DNA from: Microlunatus capsulatus
Lineage (GTDB): Bacteria; Actinomycetota; Actinomycetes; Propionibacteriales; Propionibacteriaceae
Length of the DNA: 64,000 bases
Assembly (NCBI RefSeq): GCF_017876495.1
Contig: NZ_JAGIOB010000001.1
Span: 1,860,001-1,924,000 of the forward strand
Direction of reading: 5' to 3'
Shown here: piece after piece, positions 32,689-42,652 of the stretch
How the letters are laid out: every line of letters starts with the position of its first letter
Numbering within the stretch: position 1 is the stretch's first letter
Notes under the pieces: generated by a model
Seen by the model: only the letters and a program-made list of their open reading frames with translations
Database searches by the model: none
What the model was told of the DNA's origin: nothing
Made by a program: the position numbers and the translations under genes

Positions 32689-34992
32689 GTGACGCAGGTC
32701 GGGTCGCCGCGGGCGGCGGTGCCGGTGGCGGCGCCCGGGACGGACGGGCTCGGCCCGCTGCTCCGCCGGCTGCGGCAGGCCCGTGGCTGGACCCTGGAGC
32801 AGCTCGCGGAGCGCTCCGGGGTCAGCGACCGCGCCCTCAGCAACCTCGAGCGCGGCCGCAGCCTCGGCCCGCAGGCCCGGACGGTCACCGCCCTGGCCGA
32901 CGCCCTCGACCTGGTCGACGACGAGCGCGCGCAGCTGGACGCCGCGGCCGCCGCCGGCCGTCCCCGACCCGGTGCCCCCGCCCCGCTCGGCGGGCTGCCC
33001 GCCGACGTCCCCGACTTCACCGGCCGCGCCCGCGAGCTGGCCGCGCTGGACGCCCTGGTCGCCGGCCGGGACGGCGCCGGGCACCCGCACGTGCTCGTCG
33101 TCTCCGGTGCCGCCGGCCAGGGCAAGACGAGCGTCGCCGTGCACGCCGCGCACCGGCTGGCCGCCGCGTTCCCCGACGGCCGGCTGTTCCTGCCGCTGCG
33201 GGGGCTCGACCCCGAGCCGCTGGAGCCGGACGCCGCCCTCACCCGGCTGCTGCGGGCGCTCGGGGTGCCGGAGCGGCAGGTCCCGGCCGGCGCCGAGGAC
33301 CGGGCGGCGCTCTACCAGCGCACCCTCGCCGACCGGGCGGTGCTCGTCGTCCTCGACAACGCCGGCTACGAGGCGCAGGTCCGGCCGCTGCTGCCGACGA
33401 CCGGCCGCTCGCTGGCCCTGGTCACCAGCCGCCGGGTGCTGACCGGGGTGGAGCACGCGGAGCGGCTGGTCCTCGGCTCGCTGGACCCCGCCGACGCCCG
33501 CGCCCTGCTGGCCGGCCTGGCCGGTCCTCGCCCGGGCCCCGCGGAGGAGGCGGCGCTGGCGGAGGTGGCGCGGCTGTGCGGCGGGATGCCCCTGGCGCTG
33601 CGGATCGCCGGCAACCGGCTGCGCAGCCGGCCCGGCTGGACGGCGGCGGCCTTCGCCGCCCGGCTCGCCGACGAGGACTCCCGGCTGCAGCGGCTGACCG
33701 CCGGCGACCTGGGCGTCGAGGGCGCGTTCATGACCTCCTACGACCAGCTCTCCGACCGGGCGCGGGCGACGTTCCGGCTGCTCGCGCTGGTGCCGGGTCC
33801 CGACCTCTCGGCCGGCGTCGCGGCCGCGGTCACCGGGACCGACGTCGACGCCGTCGAGCCGGTGCTCGACGAGCTGCTGGAGCTGGGCCTGCTGCACGCG
33901 GTGCCCGGGGACCGGTACGGCTCCCACGACCTGCTGCACCTCTACGCCCGGGTGCGGCTGCAGGCCGAGACGTCGGCGGAGGAGAGGGCGGAGGCCGCGG
34001 CCCGGCTGGACGACTGGCTGCTGCGCACCGCCGTCGACGCCGGCCGCTGGTTCGAGCCGTCCTGGGCGGCGGCGCCGCCGGTGCCCGACCCGCGCGCCCC
34101 GCTGCCCGACGCCGCCGCGGCCCACGCCTGGCTGGAGGCCGAGGCCGTCAGCTGGCTGCCGGCGCTGCGCACCGCAGCCGCGGCCGGCCGGCACGCCCGG
34201 GTGGTCGAGGTCGCGGAGGCGATGCACTGGTTCTCCGACCGCTGGGTGTTCTGGGGCCACTGGGACGAGGTGTTCACGCTGTCCCTGGCGGCGGCCCGCG
34301 CGCTCGGCGACCCGCACCTCGAGGTCGTGCACCTCAACTACCTGGCCTGGGCGCAGTCGGTCTGCCTGCGCCGCCACGAGCTGAGCCTGGCCACGTCGGC
34401 GGAGGCGGCGGCGCTGGCCCGGCGCACCGGGGACGACGCCCAGGCCGGCTGGGCGCTGACCTACGCGGCCTTCGCCGCGGCCCGGCTGGGCGACCCGGCC
34501 GCCGTCCTGGCCCGGGCGGCGGAGGCGACGGAGCTCTTCACCGCCACGGGCGACCGCGAGGGCGAGAGCCAGGCCCGGCTGCTGAGCGCCACCGCGATGC
34601 GCGACCTCGGCCGGTTCGCCGACGCCGCGGCGGCCGCCCGCGCGCTGCTCGCCGCGCTGGCCGACCCCGAGCGGGCCCCGGCCGCTCCGGTGGCCGCCTT
34701 CACCACCGTCCAGGTGCAGCGCCTGCTCGGCCGGCTGCACGAGGCCACCGGCCGGCCCGACGCCGCGGCCGCCGCCTACCGCGCGGCGCTGGCCCAGCCG
34801 GCGGCGGCCCTGAGCACCTGGGTGGAGGGGCTGCTCCGGCAGGCGCTGGGCCGGCTGCTGCTGGCCGACGGCGACGCCCCGGCCGCCGCTGCCGACGCCG
34901 GCCGGGCCGAGCTGCTGCGGGCGCAGGCGCTGTTCACCGCCGCCGGCAGCCCCGAGCTGGTCGAGGAGACCCGGCGGCTGCTGGTGGGCTGA
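32689..34992 (+). CDS. XRE-NB-ARC-TPR (STAND) regulatory ATPase
   Basis: 767 aa from the GTG at 32689 (GGGAGG upstream). Residues 20-90 are an XRE helix-turn-helix (LRRLRQARGWTLEQLAERSGVSDRALSNLERG). An NB-ARC ATPase follows, with Walker A SGAAGQGKTS near 145, Walker B AVLVVLDNAGYE, a TSRR sensor and GGMPLALRIAGNRL (GxP motif). From about 480 there are TPR-like helical repeats (CLRRHELSLATSAEAAALARRTGD and so on). STAND proteins switch from closed to open after binding a signal in the repeats. In actinomycetes such proteins usually regulate transcription; immune roles are known for other STANDs. Partner: the divergent HD-like gene. Confidence 0.87.
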   Translation: MTQVGSPRAAVPVAAPGTDGLGPLLRRLRQARGWTLEQLAERSGVSDRALSNLERGRSLGPQARTVTALADALDLVDDERAQLDAAAAAGRPRPGAPAPLGGLPADVPDFTGRARELAALDALVAGRDGAGHPHVLVVSGAAGQGKTSVAVHAAHRLAAAFPDGRLFLPLRGLDPEPLEPDAALTRLLRALGVPERQVPAGAEDRAALYQRTLADRAVLVVLDNAGYEAQVRPLLPTTGRSLALVTSRRVLTGVEHAERLVLGSLDPADARALLAGLAGPRPGPAEEAALAEVARLCGGMPLALRIAGNRLRSRPGWTAAAFAARLADEDSRLQRLTAGDLGVEGAFMTSYDQLSDRARATFRLLALVPGPDLSAGVAAAVTGTDVDAVEPVLDELLELGLLHAVPGDRYGSHDLLHLYARVRLQAETSAEERAEAAARLDDWLLRTAVDAGRWFEPSWAAAPPVPDPRAPLPDAAAAHAWLEAEAVSWLPALRTAAAAGRHARVVEVAEAMHWFSDRWVFWGHWDEVFTLSLAAARALGDPHLEVVHLNYLAWAQSVCLRRHELSLATSAEAAALARRTGDDAQAGWALTYAAFAAARLGDPAAVLARAAEATELFTATGDREGESQARLLSATAMRDLGRFADAAAAARALLAALADPERAPAAPVAAFTTVQVQRLLGRLHEATGRPDAAAAAYRAALAQPAAALSTWVEGLLRQALGRLLLADGDAPAAAADAGRAELLRAQALFTAAGSPELVEETRRLLVG

Positions 34993-35084
34993 GCCGTACC
35001 CCTGCCTCGCAGCGTCGTGCACGTGCGCCCGATCCGAGAGCTCCGGTGAACCCGTGACGTCCGGGTTACGAGGCGTGGTAGGCC

Positions 35085-35113
35085 TTGACACGGCTCCCTC
35101 CGTGGGATGGGTT
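35085..35113 (+). promoter_or_regulatory. Possible promoter of the peptide-import operon
   Basis: A perfect TTGACA at 35085-35090 with a weak TGGGTT 17 nt downstream, 39 nt before the GTG of the binding-protein gene. The rest of the 34993-35151 gap holds only a small AACCCG/CGGGTT hairpin (35049-35067). Confidence 0.3.
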
Positions 35114-35151
35114 GGGGACGCAGTCCTGTCCGGTTCGAGCTTCGGGGTGAC

Positions 35152-36777
35152 GTGCGGAACATCAAGGTCCTGGCCGTGACGGCGCTGCTGGCGTCGCTCT
35201 CGGCCTGCTACGCGGTGCAGCTGCCCGGCGCGGCGCCCGCGCGCCCCGACCGGCCCTCGGACCCCGTCGGCGACCGGGCCGTCCGCGCGGGCGGCGACCT
35301 CGTCATGGGCCTGTCCGCCGAGCCCGACCGGCTGGACCCCACGACCTCGTCCTCGCTCTACACGCGCTACGTGATGAACAGCATCTGCGAGAAGCTCTAC
35401 GACATCGACGCCACCGGGGAGCTCGTGCCGCAGCTGGCGACGGCCCTGCCCGAGGTCTCCGACGACGGCCTCACGGTGACGATCCCCGTCCGCGACGACG
35501 TCCGGTTCGCCGACGGCACCGACTTCGACGCCGCCGCCGTCCGGACCACGCTGCAGCGCAACCTCACCAAGAAGGACTCCACCCGCAAGAGCGAGCTGGG
35601 GCCGGTGAGCAGCATCGAGGCGCCGTCGTCGGACCGGGTGGTGATCACCTACGAGACGCCGTTCGCCCCGCTGGCCGCCTCGCTGGCCGACCGGGCCGGG
35701 ATGGTCCTGTCCCCCACCGCGCTGGAGGAGCTGGGCGACGACTTCGGCGACCGGCCCACCTGCGTCGGCCCCTTCAAGTTCGTCGAGCGGGTGCCGCAGA
35801 CCTCGATCCGCGTCGAGAAGGACCCGCTCTACTACGCCGCCGACGAGGTCCGGCTCTCCACCATCACCTACCGGATCATGGCCGACGCCAACATCCGCGC
35901 CGCCAACCTGCGCTCCGGCGACATCCAGGTGGCCGACAGCATCTCCACCCAGGACGTCGACGCCCTGGTCGAGGAGCGCGGCATCGGCCTGCTGCAGACG
36001 GGCTCGCTCGGCTACCAGGCGATGACGGTCAACGTCGGCAACGTCGACGGGGCCGGGGAGCCGCCGGGTCGGATCGACACCCCGCTGGCGTCGGACCCGC
36101 GGGTGCGGCTGGCCCTCGCGCACGCCGTCGACCGCGACGCCCTGGTGAACTCGGTCTTCAACAACTGGTACGAGCCGGCCTGCTCGCCGATCTCGCCCGA
36201 CTCCCCCTACGCGACCCAGGAGAGCGACGCCTGCCTGCCCTACGACCCGGAGCGGTCGAAGCAGCTGCTGGCCGAGGCCGGCGTCGACGTCCCGTTCCCC
36301 ATCAGCGTCAAGACCAGCAACACCTCCGAGGCGCTCCGGCTGGCCCAGGCCCTGCAGGCGGCGGTCGCGCCGGCCGGCTTCGCGCTGACCATCGAGCCGG
36401 TGGAGTACTCGACGCTGCTGGACGAGCAGAGCGCCGGCGACTTCGACGCGATCCTGCTGGGCTGGTCGGGCCGCATCGACCCGCACGGCAACATGTTCTC
36501 GTTCCTGTCCACCGGCGGCGGCAACAACTACGCCGGCTACAGCTCCGAGAAGGTGGACACCCTGCTCAGCCAGGCCGCGCAGAGCACCGACACCGGGACC
36601 CGCGCCCGCACCTACGCCCGCGTCGTCGAGCGGGTCCGCGAGGACAACCCGATCATCTACCTGTACCGGGTGCGGAACCTGGCCGCCTACACCGACACGA
36701 TCGGCGGCGCCGAGGTCTACCCCGACGGCGTGGTCCGGCTCAGCCGGGCGGCCTTCCTCGACGACGGCGGCCGCTGA
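35152..36777 (+). CDS. Peptide ABC transporter substrate-binding lipoprotein
   Basis: 541 aa from the GTG at 35152, which begins a short signal peptide (VRNIKVLAVTALLASLSAC, lipobox LSAC). Family-5 binding protein: DDGLTVTIPVRDDVRFADGT, PTCVGPFKFVERVP, LALAHAVDRDALV and the C-terminal NPIIYLYRVRNLAAY. It delivers peptides (or similar) to the permeases encoded directly after it. The operon context with gamma-glutamyltransferase suggests glutathione or gamma-glutamyl peptides as ligands. An upstream start at 35107 would spoil the signal peptide. Confidence 0.9.
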   Translation: MRNIKVLAVTALLASLSACYAVQLPGAAPARPDRPSDPVGDRAVRAGGDLVMGLSAEPDRLDPTTSSSLYTRYVMNSICEKLYDIDATGELVPQLATALPEVSDDGLTVTIPVRDDVRFADGTDFDAAAVRTTLQRNLTKKDSTRKSELGPVSSIEAPSSDRVVITYETPFAPLAASLADRAGMVLSPTALEELGDDFGDRPTCVGPFKFVERVPQTSIRVEKDPLYYAADEVRLSTITYRIMADANIRAANLRSGDIQVADSISTQDVDALVEERGIGLLQTGSLGYQAMTVNVGNVDGAGEPPGRIDTPLASDPRVRLALAHAVDRDALVNSVFNNWYEPACSPISPDSPYATQESDACLPYDPERSKQLLAEAGVDVPFPISVKTSNTSEALRLAQALQAAVAPAGFALTIEPVEYSTLLDEQSAGDFDAILLGWSGRIDPHGNMFSFLSTGGGNNYAGYSSEKVDTLLSQAAQSTDTGTRARTYARVVERVREDNPIIYLYRVRNLAAYTDTIGGAEVYPDGVVRLSRAAFLDDGGR

Positions 36778-37730
36778 TGGCGCGCTACCTGCTGACCAAG
36801 CTGTGGCACGCCGTGATCACCCTGCTGCTGTCGGCCCTCGTCGTCTTCTTCGGCGTCCGCGCGCTGCCCGGGGACCCGGCGCTCGCGCTGGCCGGGGAGG
36901 AGGCCAGCCCCGAGACGCTGGCCCAGGTGCGCAGCGACCTCGGCCTCGACCAGCCCGTCATCGTGCAGTTCGGGCACTTCCTGGCCAACCTGGCCCAGGG
37001 CGACCTCGGCACCTCGATCCGGACGGGCACCCCGGTGACCGACCTCATCGCCACGACGCTGCCGGTGACCCTGTGGCTCTCGCTCTACGCGATCGTGCTG
37101 GCGGTGGTGATCGGCGTCGTCGGCGGCGTCGTCGCCGCGGTCCACCGCGGCCGCTGGCCCGAGTGGGTGGCCAACGGGTTCTCCCTCGCGGGGCTGTCGG
37201 TGCCCAACTTCTGGCTGGGGCTGCTCGCGATCCTCTACCTGTCGGTCGCGCTCGGGCTGTTCCCGGCGTCGGGCTACGTGCCGGTCCGCGAGAACCCGCT
37301 GCGAGCCCTGTACTACCTGACGCTGCCGGCGGTCATCCTCGGCACCGGGCTCGCCGCCGTCGTCATGCGGCAGACCCGCTCGTCGATGCTGGAGACGCTG
37401 AGCACCGACTACGTCCGCACCGCGCGGGCCAAAGGCCTGCCCCGCGGCAAGGTGCTCCGCGACTACGCCCTGCGGAACTCCCTCATCGTCGTCGTGACGA
37501 TCATCGGCCTGCAGCTCGGTGGCCTCATCTCGGGCGCCGTCGTCACCGAGCGGGTGTTCGGCCTGCCGGGCTTCGGGAAGCTGACGCTGGACTCGGTCTT
37601 CACCCGCGACTACCCGGTCATCCAGGCCGTCGTGGTCGTGGTGACGGCGGCCTACATCGTGATCAACCTGGCGGTGGACGTCCTGTACTCCGTCATCAAC
37701 CCGCGGATCCGGGTCGGAGGTCGGGGCTGA
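36777..37730 (+). CDS. dppB: Peptide ABC transporter permease, DppB-like
   Basis: 317 aa. The start ATG overlaps the stop of the binding-protein gene (TGATG). DppB/OppB traits: first segment then VRALPGDPALALAG, six membrane segments, and the EAA loop around DYVRTARAKGLPRGKVLRDYALRNSL. Forms the channel with the next permease. Confidence 0.92.
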   Translation: MARYLLTKLWHAVITLLLSALVVFFGVRALPGDPALALAGEEASPETLAQVRSDLGLDQPVIVQFGHFLANLAQGDLGTSIRTGTPVTDLIATTLPVTLWLSLYAIVLAVVIGVVGGVVAAVHRGRWPEWVANGFSLAGLSVPNFWLGLLAILYLSVALGLFPASGYVPVRENPLRALYYLTLPAVILGTGLAAVVMRQTRSSMLETLSTDYVRTARAKGLPRGKVLRDYALRNSLIVVVTIIGLQLGGLISGAVVTERVFGLPGFGKLTLDSVFTRDYPVIQAVVVVVTAAYIVINLAVDVLYSVINPRIRVGGRG

Positions 37731-38632
37731 TGGCGGTCCAGGTGGTGGGGGACGCCGTCGCGGTCCCCGGCGGCGGGGGCGACCTGGGCCGCAGCCGCGG
37801 CCGGGCCCTGCGCAGCCTGCTGCGCAACCCGATGGGCGTGGTCGGCTCGGTGCTGCTGCTGGTCGTCGTCGCCGTGGCGGTGCTGGCCCCGGTGCTCGCG
37901 CCCTACCCGCCGACGGAGGTGCACTTCGCGACGCCGTTCCAGCGGGTCGGGACCGAGGGCTTCTGGCTCGGCACCGACGACCTGGGCCGCGACGTGATGT
38001 CCCGCGTGTTCTACGGCACCCGCGCCTCGCTGCAGGTCGGGCTGCTCTCGGTCGCCCTGGCCATCGTGCTGGGCACCCCGCTCGGGCTGCTCTCGGGCTA
38101 CTGGAACTGGCTGGACGCGGTCGTGTCCCGGTTGACCGACCTCATGCTGGCGTTCCCGTTCCTGATCATCGCGGTCGGGCTGGCCGCGATCAACGGCGCG
38201 AGCCTCACCAACGCGGCGATCGCGCTGGGCGTCGCGCAGATCCCGACCATGATCAGGGTCGTGCGCGCGGAGACTTTGCGTTGGCGGGAGGCCGACTTCA
38301 TCGGCGCCGCCCGGGCGCTCGACGCCTCCGACGTGCGGATCATGGGGCAGCACATCCTGCCGAACACCGCCTCGGCGATCATCGTCCAGGCGACCGTGAT
38401 CATGCCCGTGGCGATCATCGGCGAGGCCACGCTGTCGTTCCTCGGCCTGGGCATCGTGCCACCCGCGCCCAGCCTCGGGATCATGCTCTCCGACGCCCAG
38501 CAGTACATCTTCCGCTCGCCCGCCGCGGCGGTCATCCCGGGCGTGGCCATCGCGGTCATCTGCCTGGCCTTCAACTTCTTCGGCGACGCGCTCCGCGACG
38601 CCCTCGACCCGACGACCTCGAGCAAGGACTGA
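37730..38632 (+). CDS. dppC: Peptide ABC transporter permease, DppC-like
   Basis: 300 aa, one-base overlap with dppB (TGATG). DppC/OppC traits: N-terminal RSLLRNPMGVVGSVLLL, then HFATPFQRVGTEGFWLGTDDLGRDVMSRVFYGTR, six membrane segments, and the EAA loop DFIGAARALDASDVRIMGQHILPN. The conserved DDLGRD follows the extracytoplasmic loop as usual. Confidence 0.93.
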   Translation: MAVQVVGDAVAVPGGGGDLGRSRGRALRSLLRNPMGVVGSVLLLVVVAVAVLAPVLAPYPPTEVHFATPFQRVGTEGFWLGTDDLGRDVMSRVFYGTRASLQVGLLSVALAIVLGTPLGLLSGYWNWLDAVVSRLTDLMLAFPFLIIAVGLAAINGASLTNAAIALGVAQIPTMIRVVRAETLRWREADFIGAARALDASDVRIMGQHILPNTASAIIVQATVIMPVAIIGEATLSFLGLGIVPPAPSLGIMLSDAQQYIFRSPAAAVIPGVAIAVICLAFNFFGDALRDALDPTTSSKD

Positions 38633-40437
38633 TGTTCACCGCACCCCCCGCGTTCCTGACCCGACCCGACCTCCGCGGCACCTTCGGGATGGCCGCCACC
38701 ACGCACTGGACCGCCAGCGCCACCGCGCAGGCGGTGCTGGAGCGCGGGGGCAACGCCTTCGACGCCGCCGTCGCCGCCGCGTTCGTGCTGCACCTGGTCG
38801 AGCCGCACCTCAACGGCCCGGGCGGGGACATGACGGCCGTGGTCGCCACCGCCGACGACCCCACCCCGCGGGTCCTCGTCGGGCAGGGCCCGGCGCCGCA
38901 GGGCGCGACCCTGGAGCACTTCGCCGCGGAGGGCCTGGACCTGGTGCCCGGCGCCGGCGGGCTCGCCGCCGCCGTACCCGGCGCCGTCGACGCGTGGCTG
39001 CTGCTGCTCCGCGACCACGGCACCTGGGAGCTGGCCGACGTCTGGGCCTTCACGATCGACTACGCCGAGCGGGGCTACCCGCTGGTGCCGCGGGTGGGCG
39101 CCACCGTCGCCTCGGTGCGCGAGCTGTTCACCGACCACTGGACCACCTCGGCGAACTTCTGGCTGGTCGAGGGGCAGCCGCGGCCCGCGTCGGAGCTGAT
39201 GACCAACCCGGCCTACGCCCGGGTGCTGCGCGGGATGCTCGACGCCGGCCGTGACGCCGGCACCCGGGAGGAGCGGGTCGACGCCGCACGCCACGAGTGG
39301 CGCACGGGCCTGGTGGCGCGGACGGCGACGGCGTTCCTGGCGCAGCCGCACCGGCACTCCGACGGCCGCGACCACGCGGGCGTCCTCACCGAGGCCGACC
39401 TCGCCGCCCACACCGCCACCTGGGAGCCGGCGACCACCGCGGAGTTCCGGGGCTGGACGGTGGCCAAGACCGGCGCCTGGGGCCAGGGTCCGGTGCTGCT
39501 GCAGGCGCTGACCATCCTCGACGGCTACTCCGACGACGAGCTCGACCCGCAGACCGTCGAGGGCGCGCACCACCTGCTGGAGGCGCTCAAGCTGGCCATG
39601 GCCGACCGGGACGCCTACTACGGCGACCCCGACGTCGAGGCTGGCGAGCGGCCCGTGCCGCTGGACGTGCTGCTGTCGGCCGGGTACGCGGCGAGCCGGC
39701 GGGCGCTCATCACCGACCGGGCGTCGACGGAGGTGCGGCCCGGCGAGGTGCCGGGGTACCCCGCCTACCACGCCCCGCTGGCCACCGACTCCCCCGACCC
39801 CGGTGCTGAGGGCGTCGGCGAGCCGACGGTCTCCAAGGCGGGCGAGACCCGGGGCGACACCTGCCACCTCGACGTCGTCGACCGCTGGGGCAACATGGTC
39901 GCGGCCACGCCGTCGGGCGGCTGGCTGCAGTCCAGCCCGCACATCCCCGAGCTCGGCTTCTGCCTCGGGTCGCGGATGCAGATGGCCTGGCTGGACCCCG
40001 CCTCGCCCTCCGTGCTGCGGCCCGGCCGCCGGCCGCGGACCACGCTCACCCCGACGCTGCTGCTGCGCGACGGCGTCCCGGTCTCGGTGCTCGGCACCCC
40101 GGGCGGCGACCAGCAGGACCAGTGGCAGCTCGTCTACCTGGTCCGGGTGCTGGTCGGCGGCTACACCCCGCAGCAGGCCATCGACGCACCGAGCCTGCAC
40201 ACGACGGCCATGGCCGGCTCGTTCTGGCCGCGGACCTGGACGCCGGCGGGCGCCGTCGTCGAGGACCGGCTGGGCGAGGACGTCATCGCCGGCCTGGAGG
40301 CCCGCGGCCACCAGGTGACCCGGGCCGGCGACTGGTCGCTGGGCCGGCTGTCCGCCGTCGTCCGCGACCCCGCCACCGGTGAGCTGACCGCCGCCGCCAA
40401 CCCCCGCGGAGGCCAGGGCTATGCCGTCGGACGCTGA
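38632..40437 (+). CDS. Gamma-glutamyltransferase-family Ntn hydrolase
   Basis: 601 aa. Family landmarks: ATTHWTASATAQAVLERGGNAFDAAVAAAF at the N-terminus, then the autocleavage and nucleophile Thr410 in RGDTCHLDVVDRWGN, and a C-terminal small subunit with GTPGGDQQDQW and the N-terminal-type GGYTPQQAIDAPSLH. Such enzymes remove or transfer the gamma-glutamyl group of glutathione. There is no signal peptide, so it would act in the cytoplasm on imported substrate. It sits inside the ABC operon, overlapping dppC by ATG/TGA and the ATPase gene by 17 nt, so it probably processes the imported peptide. Confidence 0.9.
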   Translation: MFTAPPAFLTRPDLRGTFGMAATTHWTASATAQAVLERGGNAFDAAVAAAFVLHLVEPHLNGPGGDMTAVVATADDPTPRVLVGQGPAPQGATLEHFAAEGLDLVPGAGGLAAAVPGAVDAWLLLLRDHGTWELADVWAFTIDYAERGYPLVPRVGATVASVRELFTDHWTTSANFWLVEGQPRPASELMTNPAYARVLRGMLDAGRDAGTREERVDAARHEWRTGLVARTATAFLAQPHRHSDGRDHAGVLTEADLAAHTATWEPATTAEFRGWTVAKTGAWGQGPVLLQALTILDGYSDDELDPQTVEGAHHLLEALKLAMADRDAYYGDPDVEAGERPVPLDVLLSAGYAASRRALITDRASTEVRPGEVPGYPAYHAPLATDSPDPGAEGVGEPTVSKAGETRGDTCHLDVVDRWGNMVAATPSGGWLQSSPHIPELGFCLGSRMQMAWLDPASPSVLRPGRRPRTTLTPTLLLRDGVPVSVLGTPGGDQQDQWQLVYLVRVLVGGYTPQQAIDAPSLHTTAMAGSFWPRTWTPAGAVVEDRLGEDVIAGLEARGHQVTRAGDWSLGRLSAVVRDPATGELTAAANPRGGQGYAVGR

Positions 40438-42139
40438 GGGCGCCACCCCGCCCGTGCTCGCGGTGCACGGGCTGGAGGTGGCCTACCGGACCGACGGCGC
40501 GCTGCGCACCGTGCTGCACGGCGCCTCGTTCACCATCGAGCCCGGGCAGCGGGTGGCGATCGTCGGCGAGTCGGGCTCGGGCAAGTCGACGACGGCCGCC
40601 GCCGTGCTGGGGCTGCTGCCCGGCTCGGGCCGGGTGACCGGCGGCCGGATCGAGTTCAAGGGCGAGGACATCACCCGCCCGTCGGCGACCCGGCTGGCCA
40701 GCCTCCGCGGCCGCGAGATCGGCCTCGTCCCGCAGGACCCGATGTCCAACCTCAATCCGGTGCTCAAGGTGGGCCGGCAGATCGCCGAGACCCTGGCCGC
40801 GCACGGCCTGGCCACCGGCGAGCAGGCCCGCACCCGCGCCGTCGAGCTGATGGGCGAGGCCGGCATCCCCGACGCGGCCCGCCGCGCGAAGCAGTACCCG
40901 CACGAGTTCTCCGGCGGCATGCGGCAGCGGGTGCTGATCGCCATCGGGCTGGCCTGCCAGCCCCAGCTGCTGATCGCCGACGAGCCCACGTCCGCCCTCG
41001 ACGTCACCGTGCAGCGGCAGATCCTCGACCACCTCGAGGAGCTGCGCGCCGCCCGCGGCACCTCGCTGATGCTCATCACCCACGACCTCGGGCTGGCGGC
41101 CGACCGCGCCGACCAGGTGGTCGTCATGTCGAAGGGGCGGATCGTCGAGGCCGGGCCGGCCGGGGAGATCCTCCGCCGCCCGCAGGCGGAGTACACCCGG
41201 ACGCTGGTCGCCGCCGCCCCGTCGGTCGGGGCCGCCCGGCTGCAGGCGTCGGGGTCCGCCGGCGCCTCCTCCGGGGCGGTGACCGCGGTGCCGCGGCCGG
41301 GTGCCGCGGGCGACGGTGCGCGCGCGGAGGACGCGGACGCCGACGACGTCGTGCTGGACGTCCAGCACCTCACCAAGCACTTCAAGCTGCGCGGCCAGCG
41401 CGGCCAGCAGGTCGTCGCCGTCGACGACGTCAGCTTCGCCGTCCGGCGCGGCACGACGACGGCGGTGGTCGGCGAGTCCGGCTCGGGCAAGACGACGACC
41501 GCGCAGATGGTGCTGGGCCTGGAGACCCCGACCTCGGGCGAGGTCCGGGTCCGCGGCCAGGTGGTCGAGGCCGCCCGCGGGGCGCAGCGCCGCGCCATCC
41601 GCCGGGCGATGCAGCCGGTGTTCCAGGACCCCTACGCCTCGCTCAACCCGACGTTCTCCATCGAGCGGATCATCGACGAGCCGCTGCGCGTCTTCCGCGT
41701 CGGCGACCGGCAGCAGCGCCGGCGCCGGGTGGCCGAGCTGCTCGACCAGGTGGCCCTGCCGCTGACCCTGGCCCAGCGCCGGCCCAACGAGCTGTCCGGC
41801 GGGCAGCGGCAGCGGGTCGCCATCGCCCGGGCGCTGGCGCTCGACCCCGACGTCGTCGTCTGCGACGAGGCCGTCTCGGCGCTCGACGTGCTGGTGCAGG
41901 ACCAGACGCTGACCCTGCTCAACGACCTGCAGGACCGGCTGGGCCTGACCTACCTGTTCATCACCCACGACCTGGCCGTGGTGCGGCTGATCGCCGACGA
42001 GGTGCTGGTGATGAAGGAGGGCCGGGTGGTGGAGGCGGGTACCGTCGACCGCGTCTTCGCCGACCCGCAGACCGAGTACACGCGCAGCCTGCTCGACGCC
42101 ATCCCGGGCGCCGAGTTCTTCGCCGAGCAGCGGGGCTGA
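40421..42139 (+). CDS. Fused DppD-DppF peptide ABC ATPase
   Basis: 572 aa with two complete ATPase modules. Module 1 (about 5-265): Walker [10 protein letters not shown], signature FSGGMRQR, Walker [13 protein letters not shown]. Module 2 (about 300-570): [29 protein letters not shown]. Each ends with the oligopeptide-transporter C-terminal region ([23 protein letters not shown]). It powers the DppBC-like permeases. Module 2 has Ala for Pro after the Walker B Glu. The fusion replaces the usual two genes. Overlaps the GGT gene. Confidence 0.93.
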   Translation: MPSDAEGATPPVLAVHGLEVAYRTDGALRTVLHGASFTIEPGQRVAIVGESGSGKSTTAAAVLGLLPGSGRVTGGRIEFKGEDITRPSATRLASLRGREIGLVPQDPMSNLNPVLKVGRQIAETLAAHGLATGEQARTRAVELMGEAGIPDAARRAKQYPHEFSGGMRQRVLIAIGLACQPQLLIADEPTSALDVTVQRQILDHLEELRAARGTSLMLITHDLGLAADRADQVVVMSKGRIVEAGPAGEILRRPQAEYTRTLVAAAPSVGAARLQASGSAGASSGAVTAVPRPGAAGDGARAEDADADDVVLDVQHLTKHFKLRGQRGQQVVAVDDVSFAVRRGTTTAVVGESGSGKTTTAQMVLGLETPTSGEVRVRGQVVEAARGAQRRAIRRAMQPVFQDPYASLNPTFSIERIIDEPLRVFRVGDRQQRRRRVAELLDQVALPLTLAQRRPNELSGGQRQRVAIARALALDPDVVVCDEAVSALDVLVQDQTLTLLNDLQDRLGLTYLFITHDLAVVRLIADEVLVMKEGRVVEAGTVDRVFADPQTEYTRSLLDAIPGAEFFAEQRG

Positions 42140-42144
42140 GCGCC

Positions 42145-42645
42145 GTGCCCGACGACGCCCGGACCCGCACCTACGCCTGGGAGGACCCGGCGGCGCTGCT
42201 GCAGCACCGCGACCTGACGGGGCTGGAGCTGCTCCGGCGGATGGGTCGCGACCTGCCCGGCCCGCCGGTGGCCGCGACGCTGGGCTTCGACGTCGAGGAG
42301 GTCGAGCACGGCCGCGTCGTCTTCGGCCTGGAGCCGGCGGAGTTCCACGAGAACCCGCTCGGCACCGTGCACGGCGGGGTGCTGGCCACCCTGCTGGACA
42401 GCGCGACGGCCTGCGCCCTGCACAGCACCCTGCCCGCCGGCGTCGGGTACACGACGACGTCGCTCAACGTCACCTACACGCGCGCGGTGACCGCGCGGAC
42501 CGGCCGCGTCCGCTGCATCGGGACCGTCCTCTCCCAGGGCCGCCGCACCGCCCTGGCCGAGGCCCGGGTGCTCGACGGCGAGGGCCGGCTGCTCGCCCAC
42601 GCCACCTCGACGCTGCTCATCCTGCCCCCGCCGACGCCCGGCTGA
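42145..42645 (+). CDS. PaaI-type hotdog thioesterase
   Basis: 166 aa, GTG start 5 nt after the ATPase stop. Hotdog-fold PaaI family: ENPLGTVHGGVLATLLDSATACAL with the family's HGG and following Asp, then LNVTYTRAVTARTGRVRCIGTV. It hydrolyses an acyl- or aryl-CoA thioester. It appears to be the last gene of the peptide operon by spacing, although its role there is not obvious; read-through coupling is possible. Confidence 0.85.
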   Translation: MPDDARTRTYAWEDPAALLQHRDLTGLELLRRMGRDLPGPPVAATLGFDVEEVEHGRVVFGLEPAEFHENPLGTVHGGVLATLLDSATACALHSTLPAGVGYTTTSLNVTYTRAVTARTGRVRCIGTVLSQGRRTALAEARVLDGEGRLLAHATSTLLILPPPTPG

Positions 42646-42652
42646 GCCTCCC

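Noticed and set aside
32689-34992. SARP/AfsR-type antibiotic regulator
   Set aside because: The N-terminus is an XRE helix-turn-helix, with no BTAD or OmpR-type DNA-binding domain, and no biosynthetic cluster is adjacent.
30955-36486. Very long minus-strand open frame (1843 codons) spanning the hydrolase, HD and STAND regions
   Set aside because: Only the first-described hydrolase part (30955-31776) looks like protein. The rest is Arg/Gly/Val-rich antisense to the STAND and binding-protein genes, as expected from third-position GC bias.
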